64,000 nt of DNA. Origin: Lottia gigantea. Its lineage: Eukaryota; Mollusca; Gastropoda; Lottiidae. The notes beneath the pieces were generated by a model. The model made no database searches. It had not been told where the DNA came from and saw only the letters and a program-made list of their open reading frames with translations. The stretch is taken from NCBI RefSeq assembly GCF_000327385.1, contig NW_008709463.1, positions 1,398,449 through 1,462,448 on the forward strand, written 5' to 3'. Positions within the stretch are counted from its first letter, which is position 1, and every line of letters begins with the position of its first letter. This document shows, piece after piece, positions 1 through 13,640 of this stretch. Made by a program: the position numbers and the translations under genes.

Positions 1-504
1 GAATCAGCATGAAGAGTGAAACCATCTATTGTTACTTGATAACTCAATCGAAACCATTGGGTGTTTAAAGATATACTTATGATTAAAAAAGATAGGTATA
101 AAGATACACTATTAAGCTTATCAAACCATTTGTCAGCTTGCTTTTAATCTTGATACTAATCATGGCCTCTTTAACTCTGTGTTTCCTTAAAAACCTCATG
201 CTCCATTGATTACTGATCTGGATATGAAGCCATTTTGAAAAGAATTTGAAAAATGTTTGCATATAATTTGATTCATTGGTAAAAGATTATGAAAAGATTA
301 AGACAATCTCATTTTAAAGATTTTTAGATTGTTTCACAGACCACAAGAGTTTTGAACAGGTTGCTGTTTTCGTTAAATAGTTAATTGGTAAAGAAAGAGG
401 ACCATATGTTCTGATTGGTGACCATACAATCATTAAAAACAATTGTTTTATTGTAAAGTATACAATAACCAAACACCATCAGGCAATAGAAAGAGGCCGT
501 TCAT

Positions 505-680
505 GATACACAGACCCCTAAACAGTTGGAAATGATAAAAGAGTAGGCTATTGTAGGTGTTCTGCCAATTTCCCTCATTGCACACCATAAAGCATTGCAG
601 TCTTCAGAAGCCAAATCAACATAAAAGTAGGCTATAAGGAGTAGCTGTATTCAAATTTTCTCTCATTGCACAATACATAG
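505..680 (+). repeat. SINE-like element family A, partial and doubled core
   Basis: The block ACAGTTGGAAATGATAAAAG, AGTAGGCTA and CCCTCATTGCACACC is followed by a second CTCATTGCACAATACATAGC about 70 bp on, so either two fragments or an internal duplication. Confidence 0.55.
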
Positions 681-747
681 CATTGCCAGTCCTTAGTGGC
701 CAAATCAAAACTAGAATATAGAATTGTTTTCAAATTCATTTAAAAAA

Positions 748-908
748 GGGTGGCCCTCACATCATATTTATTATCAATTGTCTAATTGGTTGTGAATAAA
801 AATAGATTTATAACTTTCGATGCAATCAAGTTTTGAGTTGTGTTCAGAACTCATGGCCACTTTCATAATTCTCAACTGGTATATTACTATGGTATGAGGG
901 CCCCTTTA
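748..908 (+). mobile_element. MITE family M3, inverted-repeat element
   Basis: Left end GGGTGGCCCTCACATCATAT and right end CTATGGTATGAGGGCCCCTT are inverted copies, about 160 bp apart. A related left half is at 24466-24545 (GGTGCCCTCACACCATAGCA), after the YIPF5 stop. Confidence 0.6.
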
Positions 909-1431
909 CACCAAATATAACACCAAACCTATAATAATATATTGTTCTATATTCAATGCCAACTTCATGTTTAAGATGTTTTTTTCGCTAAATCTAGGAT
1001 CAAGGTGTCATGGAGGATTAGTCAAATTTTTGTGGGATACAGAATAGATCTATCAGGGTCAGGTAAAGTGAAATATGTCAACAGTGTGAACAGATGATTG
1101 TTTGTTTGTTTGTGACCTAGTTTCTTACAAGTTGACCTATTTTTGACTGTGAACAAACAAACAATTGTGTTGATGATTGATTTTTGAATTGAGTCACACT
1201 TGTTCTAAGTCAACCCAAGATGAAAAGTAAATAGAATTTAAAACAAAGGTGCATTTTACATGTTTTTTTTTTCAGAAATCAACCTCCAATGTTCTGATTA
1301 ATTGATCATTTCAATTTTAAACTATGGTTTGTAATGTGTAAAGTAGATTTTAGAAATATTTAAGATCAAGGTGTTCAACTTCTGGCTGACTCTCAGAGGT
1401 AGAGGTTGTGGCATCAGCTTTTTTCATTAAC

Positions 1432-1623
1432 AGATAGTATTACAGAGACATCCTTAGTTAACATATCTAATTATCTTAACCTTTGATACTACCACAGATA
1501 GTATTACAGAGACATCCTTAGTTAACATATATAATTATCTTAACCTTTAATACTACCACAGATAGTATTACAGAGACATCCTTAGTTAACATATCTAATT
1601 ATCTTAACCTTAGATACTACCAC
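1432..1623 (+). repeat. 64-bp tandem repeat, three copies
   Basis: Starts at 1432, 1496 and 1560. The unit runs from AGATAGTATTACAGAGACAT through CCTTAGTTAACATATCTAAT to GATACTACCAC. Copies are almost identical, pointing to recent expansion. Confidence 0.95.
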
Positions 1624-3453
1624 AATGTATGTTTTATCATACATCTTTACTTTGTGACCTAGGCCAGTGCTTTTATGATACTACGTTCTCATCACCATCT
1701 AACCTTATGAAAGAAGATATCAAATGGTTTGCTCTCACAGGTGTCAAGTTGTTTAATCCCTCACTAATCCTAGATTATCTCCCCTGTTTTAATTACAGGG
1801 ATTCTGGGGCATTCTTCACCCAGCCCCAATTATATAGTATTAAGTTATTAAAACTAGAGAAAGTGAATAAGAAACTGACTAAGTTTGTGTTAATTTCAAC
1901 ACCATCTCTTACTGTGATAATTACTAGGGGTATTATGTTTTTAACATTGGGTGTTACCTCTGATTCTAGGGACCCAGGGTGTTAATGGAGCTCAGTCTAA
2001 GGGGTTTAACCTTAGATAAGTGGTTTTCAATTGATCACCTCAATAAGATTGGTGTCACTTTCTTTTATATCATTTTAAACTGTTTGCTTTATACAGGACA
2101 GTTCTCTAATTTGATAGAAACACATCTAGAATGGGAGTAGAAATTTATTGCATTTATAGTTTATCTATCCAATCGAGAGTAGTTAACCAAACCAATGCAA
2201 CAACTACCACTAGACTACCATCCAACAATAATTACCATAATCAGAAATTTTGGAGGAATGAAAAAGATTAACTCATGACACAAAATCCACGTCCGAGTTT
2301 GACAAGACCAGATTTCTCAAAACCAACCCAACAGTACCAAAGCATTAATTCAATTGATCCAGATCTTACTTCCACAACTACTATAAACTATCTTGTCTGT
2401 GATATCAGCTTCTGATGAAAGCAGACCTTAAATACCTTCAACTTTTATATAGTTATCTATAGCATATTGATAGTTACTATCTTTATAGTTTTGCAGATCA
2501 TGAAGGTGTTTAGATTATGAAATGGTATATATTGAAGTTGAGTGTTATAACTATGAAAGAAAGAAGATAAAAGATATATGATGTAAATTATATAGTATAT
2601 ACCAAACTGCATCTGTCTAAACAAACTATATATATTCTTACATCTTTCTGCTTCTCAATTACTAAAAAACATGTCCTGGTACCTGTATTGATGTTACATT
2701 GATAATAAACTTCAATTTGTAAAGTCAAACTCTACTATTCTGCTATAAAATAAGAAGCAAAATTGGTCTTGTGTAGTTGTTTATTGAAATAAAATGAGCC
2801 ACTTCAGACCTAAGATTGTATGAGCTAGAAAGTTAAATTGGGATGAGATGAGCCTTACTTAAAAATTGATAAACAGATGAATGTCATCAAGAAGAGGTGT
2901 TCTGAAGTTATTATTCTAAGGTGGTACCACTATATTCTACAAAGAAGAAAGCAAACAATAGATTGGATATGTCACTTTCACAAAGAGTGATATCTCATGA
3001 ATCTTATGTAGGAAGCTAATGGGAGTAAGAGAGGGTTGGGGGGAGGGGAGTCACTTAAATCTGACTAAATATATTATTCTAATGATGGGGGAAGCCCACT
3101 TAAATCTGACTTATAATTCAGAAGTTATTATTCTAAGACAAGCACAGGAGATATCTGACTAAGCCGTATTATGAATTACTGGAAGGGATAATTTAACATT
3201 CTCTCTCAAGTACTACTTGTAATTCTTCTCATTCTACCTGATTCCATTTCAAGTAGATTTCTTAAAGACCGAGTCTCTCATGGCTGACAATTTATCAGCA
3301 GTTTTTAAATTTCATAGATCAATCATGGAGTTAAGGAAAGCAATTCATATGAGGTCCACATCAGCCTTACGATTAGATCAGGGGAATTGATCATAGAATA
3401 TAGAGTATCTAGTTTTTTGATTAAAAGTGTTGTGCTTTGATGGCGGATTTGAC

Positions 3454-3705
3454 CAGTTTTCCCCTGTCAGTGATGCAGGTCGGAGGGGCTGACATGGAAA
3501 AAGTTGTTTAGATAGATCAATAGACAGAGGCCCCGTGTGCTACAGGCTGTGTACGTTAAAGATCCCTCGACAGCTGGAAATCGAAAAAGAGTAGGCTAAC
3601 ATGGAAAATTTCCCTCATTGCACCCTGCATGGCGTTGCCCGTCTTCATTAGATCAATACGGTGCAGAAGAGTAGGATGTAAAACTCCATTCATTTCATTT
3701 CATTA
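3454..3705 (+). repeat. SINE-like element family A, near full length
   Basis: Shared blocks in order: GTCAGTGATGCAGGTCGGAG, GACATGGAAAAAG, GTGTGCTACAGGCTGTGTAC, GTTAAAGATCCCTCGACAGC, GAAAAAGAGTAGGCTA, TTTCCCTCATTGCACCCTGC, ATGGCGTTGCCCGTCTTCAT, TGCAGAAGAGTAGGATGTAA, and a tail ATTCATTTCATTT. The length of about 250 bp, absence of coding and a simple 3' tail suit a SINE; a Pol III promoter was not confirmed. No target-site duplication was fixed. Confidence 0.75.
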
Positions 3706-5811
3706 GCTTTGTAGAAAGTTCACTAGAAATATCCAGTTGTGATTTCAAGTCAGGGAGTGTGTTCTGGGCTTTAACATTTAAATCTTGACTTTTATGAATT
3801 TATTTGATTAGATTTTATAGAAAAGATTGACTGATTTTAAACACCAACTGTTAGAATCTATTAGAATAAATTAATGATAGCTCTAAAAACCTAAAGTTTA
3901 CGTGTGTGGCCAACTCTGTTAGTCTGTTACACGCATGCGTTTTATCTCTAGCAGAATTCTACGCGATAATTCAATCTAAATTGAATTTCCCTGCACAGAT
4001 TTCTTATTTTTATAGTTTTCTAATTGTCTCCTGATAGCACTTTACGCTTGAGATTTTGGCATGTAGCCACTTGTATTAAGATTTAAGTGGTTTTGATGAT
4101 GGTGTATTATATTTTCTCTCTGCTTTTGATTTCTAACAGGTGTATTCTGATTGAGAGAAAGGTGTGCTGTGAAATTAGAATCTAAACTACAATACCATAC
4201 ACTTCAGAATATAATTCAAATAAACTGATTATTCTGTTCTACTAGATATCAATTAAATGGAAAAAAAACTGGAGTTAAGTCCTTCTTTTTTGGTCTAATG
4301 TAGTTTGATCAAGCCATGCAGTGTGCAGTAAGGACATTTTTTCCAGGACAGTATCATTAGCCCACTTTTTTTTATTTCCAACTGCTAATGTAAATCATAT
4401 TATTACATAAGATGAAATAAAGTTTATGTCCTTCTTTTCTGTTCCTGAAGACAGTAAACTGCCAGATCAAACATGTAGCATTAATAAAGGTTGAACTGAA
4501 TATCTGATTTCCATTTTTAGTAGTGTTACAGGTCGCTTAAAAATATAAGTTTAAAATCTGGATGCGTCATTAATCCTATTGAAATTAAAGTGATTAAGAC
4601 CATGAAATGTTGTCAAGGGTAAATTATCCATTAACCTTCCAATGTATATAATATTCACCATGGGGATGTTTTACACACTCTTTTCTCTTTTGCAATTGTT
4701 TATAATCAAGTGATTAAAGTTATGAAATGATGTTAGGGGTTAATGGGTCTATTAACCTTCCATATTCACCATTGAGATGTATTACAGACCCTTTGCAGTT
4801 TTTTTATATGATCAAGTGAATAGAGTTATGAAATGATGTTAGGAGTTAATGGGTCTATTAACCTTTCTATGTATATAATATTCACCATCTATCTATCCTG
4901 CTTGTTGGACCAATTAACCTTTCTATAAGTATCTTAATGACAATATTTAGATCATTATTACTTTCTTTATCGATTGGTTTTATTTTCAAAATTAACCTTT
5001 GACCTATTAGACCGATAAAAATGACATTGATCACATAATCTTATCTTTCATCTCTTCAACGTGTCTGCTATTACATATTTCAACCGTGTTTCACTTTAGC
5101 AGGTAAATCATGTGTTTGGGATTGAGTTTATAAATATTCATGATATCACATGATTTCGAACTGACCAATCAACACGTTTCTACATATGCTTTGTTTTGTA
5201 ATTATGAACAAACACGAAACTAAAAAGTTTATTCTATCAAATTTTCAGAAAAATAATGTTAACCTTAAGATTAAATTTATCAATTTTACAATAAAAAACA
5301 GAAAAAAAAAGTTCCAATTTACGCGTGTGGTTTCTGACAAATTTTTAACATCTTCTGCCATTAGTTATACTACCTGAACTTTACATTCAATAAATTATAC
5401 AGCTCTTCACCAATTTGCACATTCTTTTTATCTTATCAGCAGACTATTTTGAGCCCCCGCCTGGTGCAGAAGTTCAATATTCTAAAAAATGTGTTGTAGA
5501 TTGTAGATTGTGTTATCTTTGCTATAAAAACCATTCTTGATGTAAAATTAGTACATGAAGAAGCTTTTACAAAATAGATTTTTTGACCTTTTCACTTGCG
5601 GCAAGTTATTTTGATCTCTGAATATTACAGAGAGATTTTCTGTTTTCTTGACGGTGTATTTAATAAAACTTTCAGTCTCTGTTTTTTTCTTTGAACGGAT
5701 CAGACAGTCATTATTGAAATAAAGTTTAATTGAATTTAAAATCTGCAATAATGTCTACTAGTTGGCATTGGATGACAGTTTTTAAACATAAAAGAATTCT
5801 TTGAAGTTATA

Positions 5812-6072
5812 CCATCTTCACAATGTCAAAATATACCATACTGTGTCTAATACTTTGACTGCAATTGGTATCACTGAAGTTTGTAAATGCAGGCATTTGA
5901 TTGGAGTGTACATCAGTGACTACAGCCAATCCGAGCCCTCTGCAGAAAGACTTTAAACATTATGACTTTCTGTTGAGAGTCCTGATTGGCTGTATTCGCT
6001 TACATACAATCCAATCAAATTACTTCATTTACAGTCTTTCAGTCAAGGTATAAGACTTGTCATTGTGAAGTC
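5812..6072 (+). mobile_element. MITE family M2, palindromic element
   Basis: Ends CATCTTCACAATGTC and GTCATTGTGAAG are inverted. Inside, GACTACAGCCAATCCGAG and CTGATTGGCTGTATTCG, and TTTGATTGGAGTGTAC and TACAATCCAATCAAA, are also inverted. The whole about 260 bp therefore forms a long imperfect hairpin. Partial relatives lie near 9020-9100, 41810-41890, 42290-42340 and 50220-50500. Confidence 0.75.
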
Positions 6073-6559
6073 TTTAAGCAGAGATTGGTCTTTCAATGTT
6101 AGTTTGTTTTTATTGCAAGTTAACAACTTGAAATAACAGATAAAGATAAATAAAAACTACTTGCTGATAAAATGTTTATCAGATGTAAAAATAATTTGTT
6201 ATCTATAATACCTACTCAATATTAGATAGGGTGGAATTATATATCTAATTATAGTAACTGTAACATGTTAATTTATGATAGGTGAAGATATTTATGATTT
6301 GAGATAATGAGGTTACCTGTTACTAAAATGAAAGTAGAACTTGATAATTAATTCAACAGTTTATATATTAATCAGTAGGTGATATTGATAACTGTGTTTT
6401 CGAGGCTGTTTACATATTCACTAGCTCGTTACCCACCAGTTAGATTTGTTGTCTGTTGTCAGCAGTTTTATAATTTCACAAGATAAAGAAAATGCTGAAA
6501 AAAGAACCTACCAATGACTGTCAAATTTGGAAGAAAGATGTCACGATTTTCGGATGGTT

Positions 6560-6721
6560 GGGTAAACCTGGACCACGTGTTCTAAAGACTGTCCATTGAC
6601 AGTTAGAAAGCGAAAAAAGTAGGTCACTACTGCTGTTTCACTCATTGCACATAGCATGGTGTTGCCTCTCTTTATTAGCCCAATGAGGTGCAGAAGAGTA
6701 GGACGTAAATTCATTTCATTT
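6560..6721 (+). repeat. SINE-like element family A, 5'-shortened copy
   Basis: Holds the ACAGTTAGAAAGCG, CTCATTGCACATAGCATGG and AGGTGCAGAAGAGTAGGACG blocks and the TTCATTTCATTT tail. Confidence 0.7.
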
Positions 6722-9700
6722 GCCAGTGCTTGTTAAGAAAATATTTCCTTAGTTAACGTTTGAAGCCTAAGTTTTTTACTAACACATTTCTTTTTGAAGT
6801 CATGCTGAAAATAAATATCACCGAAGATATTTTAAAACGTGTGAAAACACCAGGCAACCATTTTTTTTTTCTATTCTGAGTCATACCACCATAGGCATAA
6901 AACATGAGGAAAGGGTTTAATTGTCTGTTTGAAGATAATTTCTATTTCCGATTCCATCAGAAGAACAATTAATGTCAACTGACTGTCTGAGTAGGGAAGC
7001 CTGAAACTATAAGTTATAATAGAGTTGTGGTATATCTATGGTGTATTCAATAGATGGTATAATTATATAGCTCTATTACTAGTATGTAATATTATATACT
7101 GTATATTTGTGTATATATTACGCACTTTTCTTGAACGTGACTTGCAGAAATTTGAATGAGACTATTGTTGGCTGTGGTCTCTTTGTCATTAATTATCCTT
7201 TGGAAGCTGAAGATTTTTGGTCTCGCCTTTTCTGGCTTGAAGGCTCGAAGCAATTTAGAGAGTCATAGCAGAGTATATAAGAAACATTAAGATACATTTC
7301 TTTTGCCCCTAAAAAATTATTCTTATCATCACTATTACTCTTAAACAAAAAAAAACCCCAAACCTATGGCCTCTTTCCTACTGTTGGAAATGTAAATTGT
7401 TGAAACTTAGTTTACAGTAAATCCAGATCTAGTGTTATATTCAGATGACCTGGAAGAAGTAAGCTTATATTATAGAATAGTTTTCTGTAATTTGATGTGA
7501 TCTCTACCCCTAAATGTCCTGTACCTTTGCTTTTGTAGCATTATTTTCAATGCAGTCTTTATTCCCTAAATGTATTATAGATGTTATTGAATGGTATCTG
7601 ATATTTTTGAAGTATAAATAAGTTTAAATGAAGGATATTGAAGTCCAATCATTATTAGTCTAAGAAAGATCTCTTAGAAAATCTAATAGAAAGAAATAAC
7701 TAAGAGAAAACGAGTCAAAGCAACTCAATATTTCTGATTGATTGAGATAGAACATTCTCCTGGTTTTTCTATAGACTTTGTGGGTATTGTTCTATTTACT
7801 GTGAAAAAGAGCCATTATATCAATCAAACTCTAGACTGTTTGATTCTAAAACTGATAAAATTCCTGGAGAAATATTCTTCTATTGGAACTCCAGGGTTCA
7901 TTGAAATATTGCACTGCTCAAAACTTAATAACTTCCACTTGTCTTCAATTTAAAAAATGGCATCATATCGTAATTTACAATTTCCAAAAAGGCCTTATTT
8001 TTGAACCAATTTTTCCTCTGATTAGCAAATTATTGATTTAATTTACCATGATGATCTGTGAGTCAAATGATTTTTTATAGAATATTCTGCCCAATCTAGT
8101 AATATATGCAACTCTTGTTGGTCTCTATAAACTTGTGAAACTGGGATATTTGCATTAAAACCTTTAATTTTTAACATTGTTGTAAGTTAATTGTTCTCGA
8201 GCCAAAAGACACTAGAAGTGTTTATTATTTGTAATGATTCTAAGTAGATTTTCATACAGTTTTATAGCATAAAATAACCACAATATAAGATGTAGAACTA
8301 TATTAATAATGATATTTCTCTAAGGAGTTTTACACCTGTCAGATAATTTGTAACTATCATTATTTATTATACCTGCTACTTTCAATTACAGGTGTAATTA
8401 TATTCCTGTTTCTCTCTATTATTCTATAACCATAACAATCTGACGCCAAGAGTTCCTGCAACTCTACAGAATTCAAGTGGAATATGAGCCTGTCATGTTT
8501 TAAAATAAGGTGGATGTATATGTCCATCTTGTAATTTCTGTTTCAAGAAAAATATAAAAAGACGTTGTATAATAAGTGGCACCAATCTGTTCCTCCAATA
8601 AAAATCTTGGAACCAGAAATCTGGGCATAGTTTCAGCCGCTAAATAACCCCCCTCCCCTTCTTTTGCCCCTTTCCCTATTTTAAGACTATTACCCCCTTC
8701 TAAACATCTTATTTATATAATTGTCAGGTACTTCACTGTAACAACCAAACCACTTAGACAAATGTCAGGAATCTCTAGTTTTGTAGACTGGTATTTCCGT
8801 TCTTCAGGACCAATTTCTGGCACTATAGTAATTTAACAAGACAGTAATTTAGAGGAAACAAGTTGGACGTTTTATTTCCTCTGGACCAGTGGAAAATTAT
8901 TATCTAATGCTCTGATTCTATGAAACTGTTTTTAAATTTTTTAAATTTGTTTACGGAAAAGGGATTTTTATTAAAAATTTAGGAAATTCCATGCAGCTAT
9001 TAGACAAATTTCGGAGTTCCATACAGTACATCTTCAGTCAAGAACCATGGTTAATGCAGTCAAGGTATAAGTTCAAAATAGCTGACATTGTGAAGATTCT
9101 ATTGTCCATTCTGGATAAGTGCAGACGCAAATAAAAAAAACTGTTTTGGAGCTGGGAATTCTGGGTTATAACAAACAATACCAGTGACCCTTTTATTCAC
9201 CCCTTCCCCTGTTGCCCTTTCTCCTACCCCTATGGCTTCGTTAAAAAAACAAGATCTCCAATCTACAGCTCATGAAACTTCATAATAAATTTTAACAATA
9301 TTTCACACCATATCATCAAAATTCATAACATATTTTTCAAGTTGAAATGTTCAGTTATCAGATAAAATCAGACATTTTGAAGTGATAAAATTTTAGATAT
9401 TGTTTTTTTTAGAAGACTGTCATGAAGATATGATACTTTGAGACTGGAATATAAATCAGACAGTAGACATGGATGTTTTAATTATATTCAGAATGAAAAT
9501 AAATCTGATTGTATCTCATGATGTTGACCTATATATGGTAGTTGCAGGTGTTGTGTGTGAAGCAGACCATGCTTACTCTTTGCTAGTTTACTACTATACA
9601 ATTGATTCTACTTTTGTCTTGCAGTTGTTGAAAGTTCAGAGCAGGACTATAGGATATGCCTAATGTTAACACTTTGGTTGATTTATTTGGTCAGACATAA

Positions 9701-10589
9701 ATTGATCTGGTTGTATCTCATGATGTTGATTGTCTCACACAAGGCAAACCATGCCATCTCTTTTCAAAACACCTGATGGCACTTCTCTTTGGATGAGTCC
9801 ACTTATTGAACATTCCCTCTATATTTTGTGTTTATTCCTGGTATTAATGAATGCCAGAATGTCTTAGAATTTATCTATTGTCCCTAGTGATGATTCCTAT
9901 TTATCTTTACTGGAATTCTAGTTCCACGATTCTACTCTTGGTTCCTGTTTTTCTCTTGAGATGGAATTGATACAATACTACAAACTAAAGTGAATTAATA
10001 GGAATTTGTAATCCAAATATATTTCCATTGTTGGAGAAACTACCAGGTTTCAAGCTGTCAGCTGATTTGAGAGACCAATTCCAGCCATCTGTACTATTAT
10101 CTGAAGGAATGTCCAATGTTCCGTTCTTACAGCTGGTTCACTAGATTTTCATACACTGATCAAGAGCCCACAACGACCATTAGCTTGATGTAACCTTGCA
10201 AATGAGGTCAAATTATAACTTTTCTTTTAATGATTCCAGTAAATATAAGAGCAATAATAACGGAAGTTAACTATTGAAATCTAAGAGTTAAAAATCTGAT
10301 AATCTCTGAGTTTAAATTCATGATAAATATATTAAACAGCTGTGTTCGTACATAAAGAAAAACGTTTCAGATTTCTAGGTAGAGAAATTACCAAGTTTAT
10401 TTTTTTAGAGTGGTAACAAGAGGTATGATGAGTTAGGATGTGTTCGGTAACTTCACAGATGGCTTGATGATTAGAATGGATAATTTCCTGTTATTTCTTT
10501 TACTTTATTCAACTACAAAAATTAGAAAATTCAAGGCTATTTTTGCCATTTACATATGTTGTAAATTGTAAATTTTTCTAAATTTTTTG

Positions 10590-10830
10590 TATATTGAGGA
10601 CACTGAAAGCATCATTGCAACATTCGGATCTCTGGTTTTGCAATTCCACTAAAACTCTGCATTTTATGACATCACTATCCCAACAGCCCTTAGATATTAG
10701 TAAGCTTATCGATAGTGACATCTTAAAACACTTAGTTTTAGTGGAATTGCAAGAAACACAGACGTCTGATTGAAAATTAGAATGGAGTAGATTGATGCTA
10801 AGAGTGTCTTTGATACACTTCTTCAATATT
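10590..10830 (+). mobile_element. MITE family M1-related hairpin
   Basis: Two arms in inverted order: TTTTGCAATTCCACTAAAAC near 10636 and TTTTAGTGGAATTGCAAGAA near 10735, with GAGGACACTGAAAGCATCA and TGATGCTAAGAGTGTC at the outer ends. It gives a spurious minus-strand open frame. Outer TIR bases are not clear. Confidence 0.65.
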
Positions 10831-11894
10831 CCTTATAAATCCTATGGAATAGATCAATTACAGGCTTGAAGAGAGAAAGTTGTATTGTCAATAACCATTA
10901 TCTAGCAATGAAAGTTCCTGTCATATTCTTTCAGTCATTCTGAAACTTGATATATAAACAACCTGAAGGTATAAATAAGAGAAATTTGATCTGTTAATGG
11001 AACCTCAATGTTACAGAATATGTCTGTGATAATGTTTAATTAAATAGTGACTGGTATCTTTAATTACAATCTATAACAGGCTCTGTGGGGTGGAATTCAG
11101 TAGGGAGATATAAGATATTGAATTAACTTGCTGTTTATAATCATCTTGAAAAGATGAAAGCTTTTAAAATTGATAGAAGATTGGATATTGAAACTGTTTA
11201 TTTTGATGTATATTTTTAAACTTGTACTCTGGGTGGTTGTTATGAAAATTTTTCAAAATTATTCAAAGCCTTTTAGATAAAAAAAACTTTGAAATAATCT
11301 TGTAAAGCAAGGAAACAAAACCTTGAATGTCAAGTTATGTAACTTAAAGATTATGACATCATGATTCCATGACATCACATGGTAACAGGCCTCTCATTGG
11401 ACACTCAGGGTCAAATAATTTTAAAGCCATAATAGCGCTCGCTAGTGTCCATGAAAGAAGGGTTAATGAATAAGACAGGAGAGATGAAGGAATTTGTAAC
11501 ATCTGGAGAAATTGATGCCAGAATATTTAGTTAGAATGATAGAGAAGGTGGCAGTGTTTCATCAGATTACAGTGAGACAGGTGTTAATTCATTAACACTA
11601 TAACACCCTCATAATTACAGTCAGGAATATAACACGCTTACAGCCTGTCTTGTATAATCTAATGATCGTCAAGATGTTCAGAAACAATGTTAGTCATTAT
11701 TACAGTTGACCCTAACTCCACCCCCCACCAAACTGGAATTGTTTCGCTCTCTCTAGAGTTCCAATCAAAGAAATATTGTACATTTAATATATTTTTTGAG
11801 TTCAAGTCCTCTAAAAGACATACTTTTGCAGATGACACTAACATGCAGGCCAGGCACTCACATCTACTCTGTGATCTGGTTTATCTTTTCAGCA

Positions 11895-12085
11895 TCCCTT
11901 TCAGAGAGTTCACATAACTAATATTGATTCTTTGGTACCACCTTATGCAACTTTTGATTGTGTCTAGGTGGCAATGCCTAGAGAGTCCACATAGCTAATA
12001 ATGTTTCCTTGGTAACATGTAATTCTACTTTGGTGTGTCCTCTTAAAGCCATTCATTTCAGAGAGTTCACATAGCTAATATTGTT
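11895..12085 (+). repeat. Degenerate repeat with GAGAGTTCACATAGCTAATA blocks
   Basis: Three copies of a block like GAGAGTTCACATAGCTAATA followed by TTGnTT and TTGGTA, spaced about 70-90 bp (near 11905, 11978 and 12060). A single inverted piece lies near 16228. Confidence 0.65.
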
Positions 12086-13484
12086 TATTTGGTACATTGC
12101 TTTGTATATTTCTGAACAGAGATATTTCATACCAGTATAATATTTGATAAAAGATTGAAGTGTAAATATTTTATACCACATGTTAATTAAGGTTTTAAGT
12201 AACAGACTCTAATTTTCTGGACAAGTAAACAGTAGAAATGCCACAATTAATCAGATAAAATTAGTTATTTGACTTGTTTATCTGCAATGTGTCATCTGTA
12301 TTAAACCTTGACATTTTACAAAAACCTCACATTTTCACCATTTTCCCTATTCTTTATAAATGGCTTCTGTGGAGGGTGTCTTGGTGTGAAAATTCCAATT
12401 TTTTTCACTCTCTAAAATGTGCACTTCTATTTTGACAAGTTTGGGGTAAAAAAAAAACCTGTGGACCATTCAGGTGTCAGCTGTACTAGACCTTGACATT
12501 TTACAAAAACATTTTTCCACCATTCGATATTCTTCATGAATAAGGTTAACTTTTACTTTGGAAGCTGGCCTAGTTATAAAATCAGATAAACTGATCTTAA
12601 AAAATTCTGTTTGAATATTGAGATTAATAAAAGTACTTGCTTACTTAGTTTAAGTCTTGTGTGTATTCCAGATCATAATTGGAGATGGGCCTTGAAATGC
12701 AGTGTGCAATGAGGGAAATTTATAAGCAACTTTTTTCAGGCTCTATTTTACATGGGACCATAGGAATAAAGGTTATGATATTGCATTGAAAACAATGTTT
12801 CGAAAGCACAGGCACAGGACATGTAAATTTAAATTTAAACCTAGGGTTATTGTCCAACACTGTTATTGTCGGAACAACTATGATGCATTTCCTGTCAGCT
12901 CGTACGAATTTCCTCACCGACAGGCGAAAACCGGGCGTAAAAAACTGAAAGCATTGTCTCAACCCATACAGGGATTGAATTCTGGTCCAATGAGCTATAT
13001 TACAAGTTATCATGGATTTTATTATGATTCTGTTAGACACATGTTTATCACATGACCATCTTGACCTTTCAAATGACCTTAAAGGTTAAAGGTTAGAGGT
13101 TAAAACAAATTGACCATTGTCTGGCTGATTGTTTAGACCACTGGACAACAGATGTGATCTAGTAGAGCTACTAGGATTGAAAAGTTCACTAAAAGTTTAA
13201 CCCTCTCTGGTTTAAGGGACTACCCCATCAAATATCTCAATTGAATTAGTCCTCTTTTGTACCCAAGCCGTCTGGTCACAGTGGGTTCATTATTTTAAAA
13301 GAAACAAGTTTAAGACATCTGAAACCAAACTTTCCTTCACCTGGAGAGCTTTAAGTACCACCAAAATGAACTTGTTAACTTTTTATATAAATTTCTGCCT
13401 CTTTTAATATATGTATCAAAATACTAATGTACTGAAATTTAGGGTCATTGTGTCCATTGTCTGTGTAGAATTATACTCTTATGA

Positions 13485-13640
13485 AAGGGATTGTAAAGAG
13501 GTTTCAGAATCTGTTTATGTGTTTCAGAGCCTTTTATAGGTCAAACAGACGTCTGATTGATACTTCCAATGTTGTAAATTGATTCTAACTGTGTACGCCT
13601 ACCCAATAAATAACAAAATTAAGAAAACCTCTTTACAATA
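13485..13640 (+). mobile_element. MITE family M1, decayed copy
   Basis: Left AAGGGATTGTAAAGAGG and right AAACCTCTTTACAATA inverted ends with a GTTTATGTGTTTCAG block and CAGACGTCTGATTG inside. The outer bases of the right end are lost. Confidence 0.7.

Noticed and set aside
1629-1985. 118-codon plus-strand open frame
   Set aside because: Starts at the edge of the 64-bp tandem array, has no recognisable domain, no splice context and AT-driven composition.
10578-10826. 82-codon minus-strand frame
   Set aside because: Lies entirely inside an M1-related hairpin element.
12720-13055. Overlapping open frames on both strands (106 and 89 codons)
   Set aside because: No family resemblance; partly made of a SINE core fragment; mutual overlap suggests chance.
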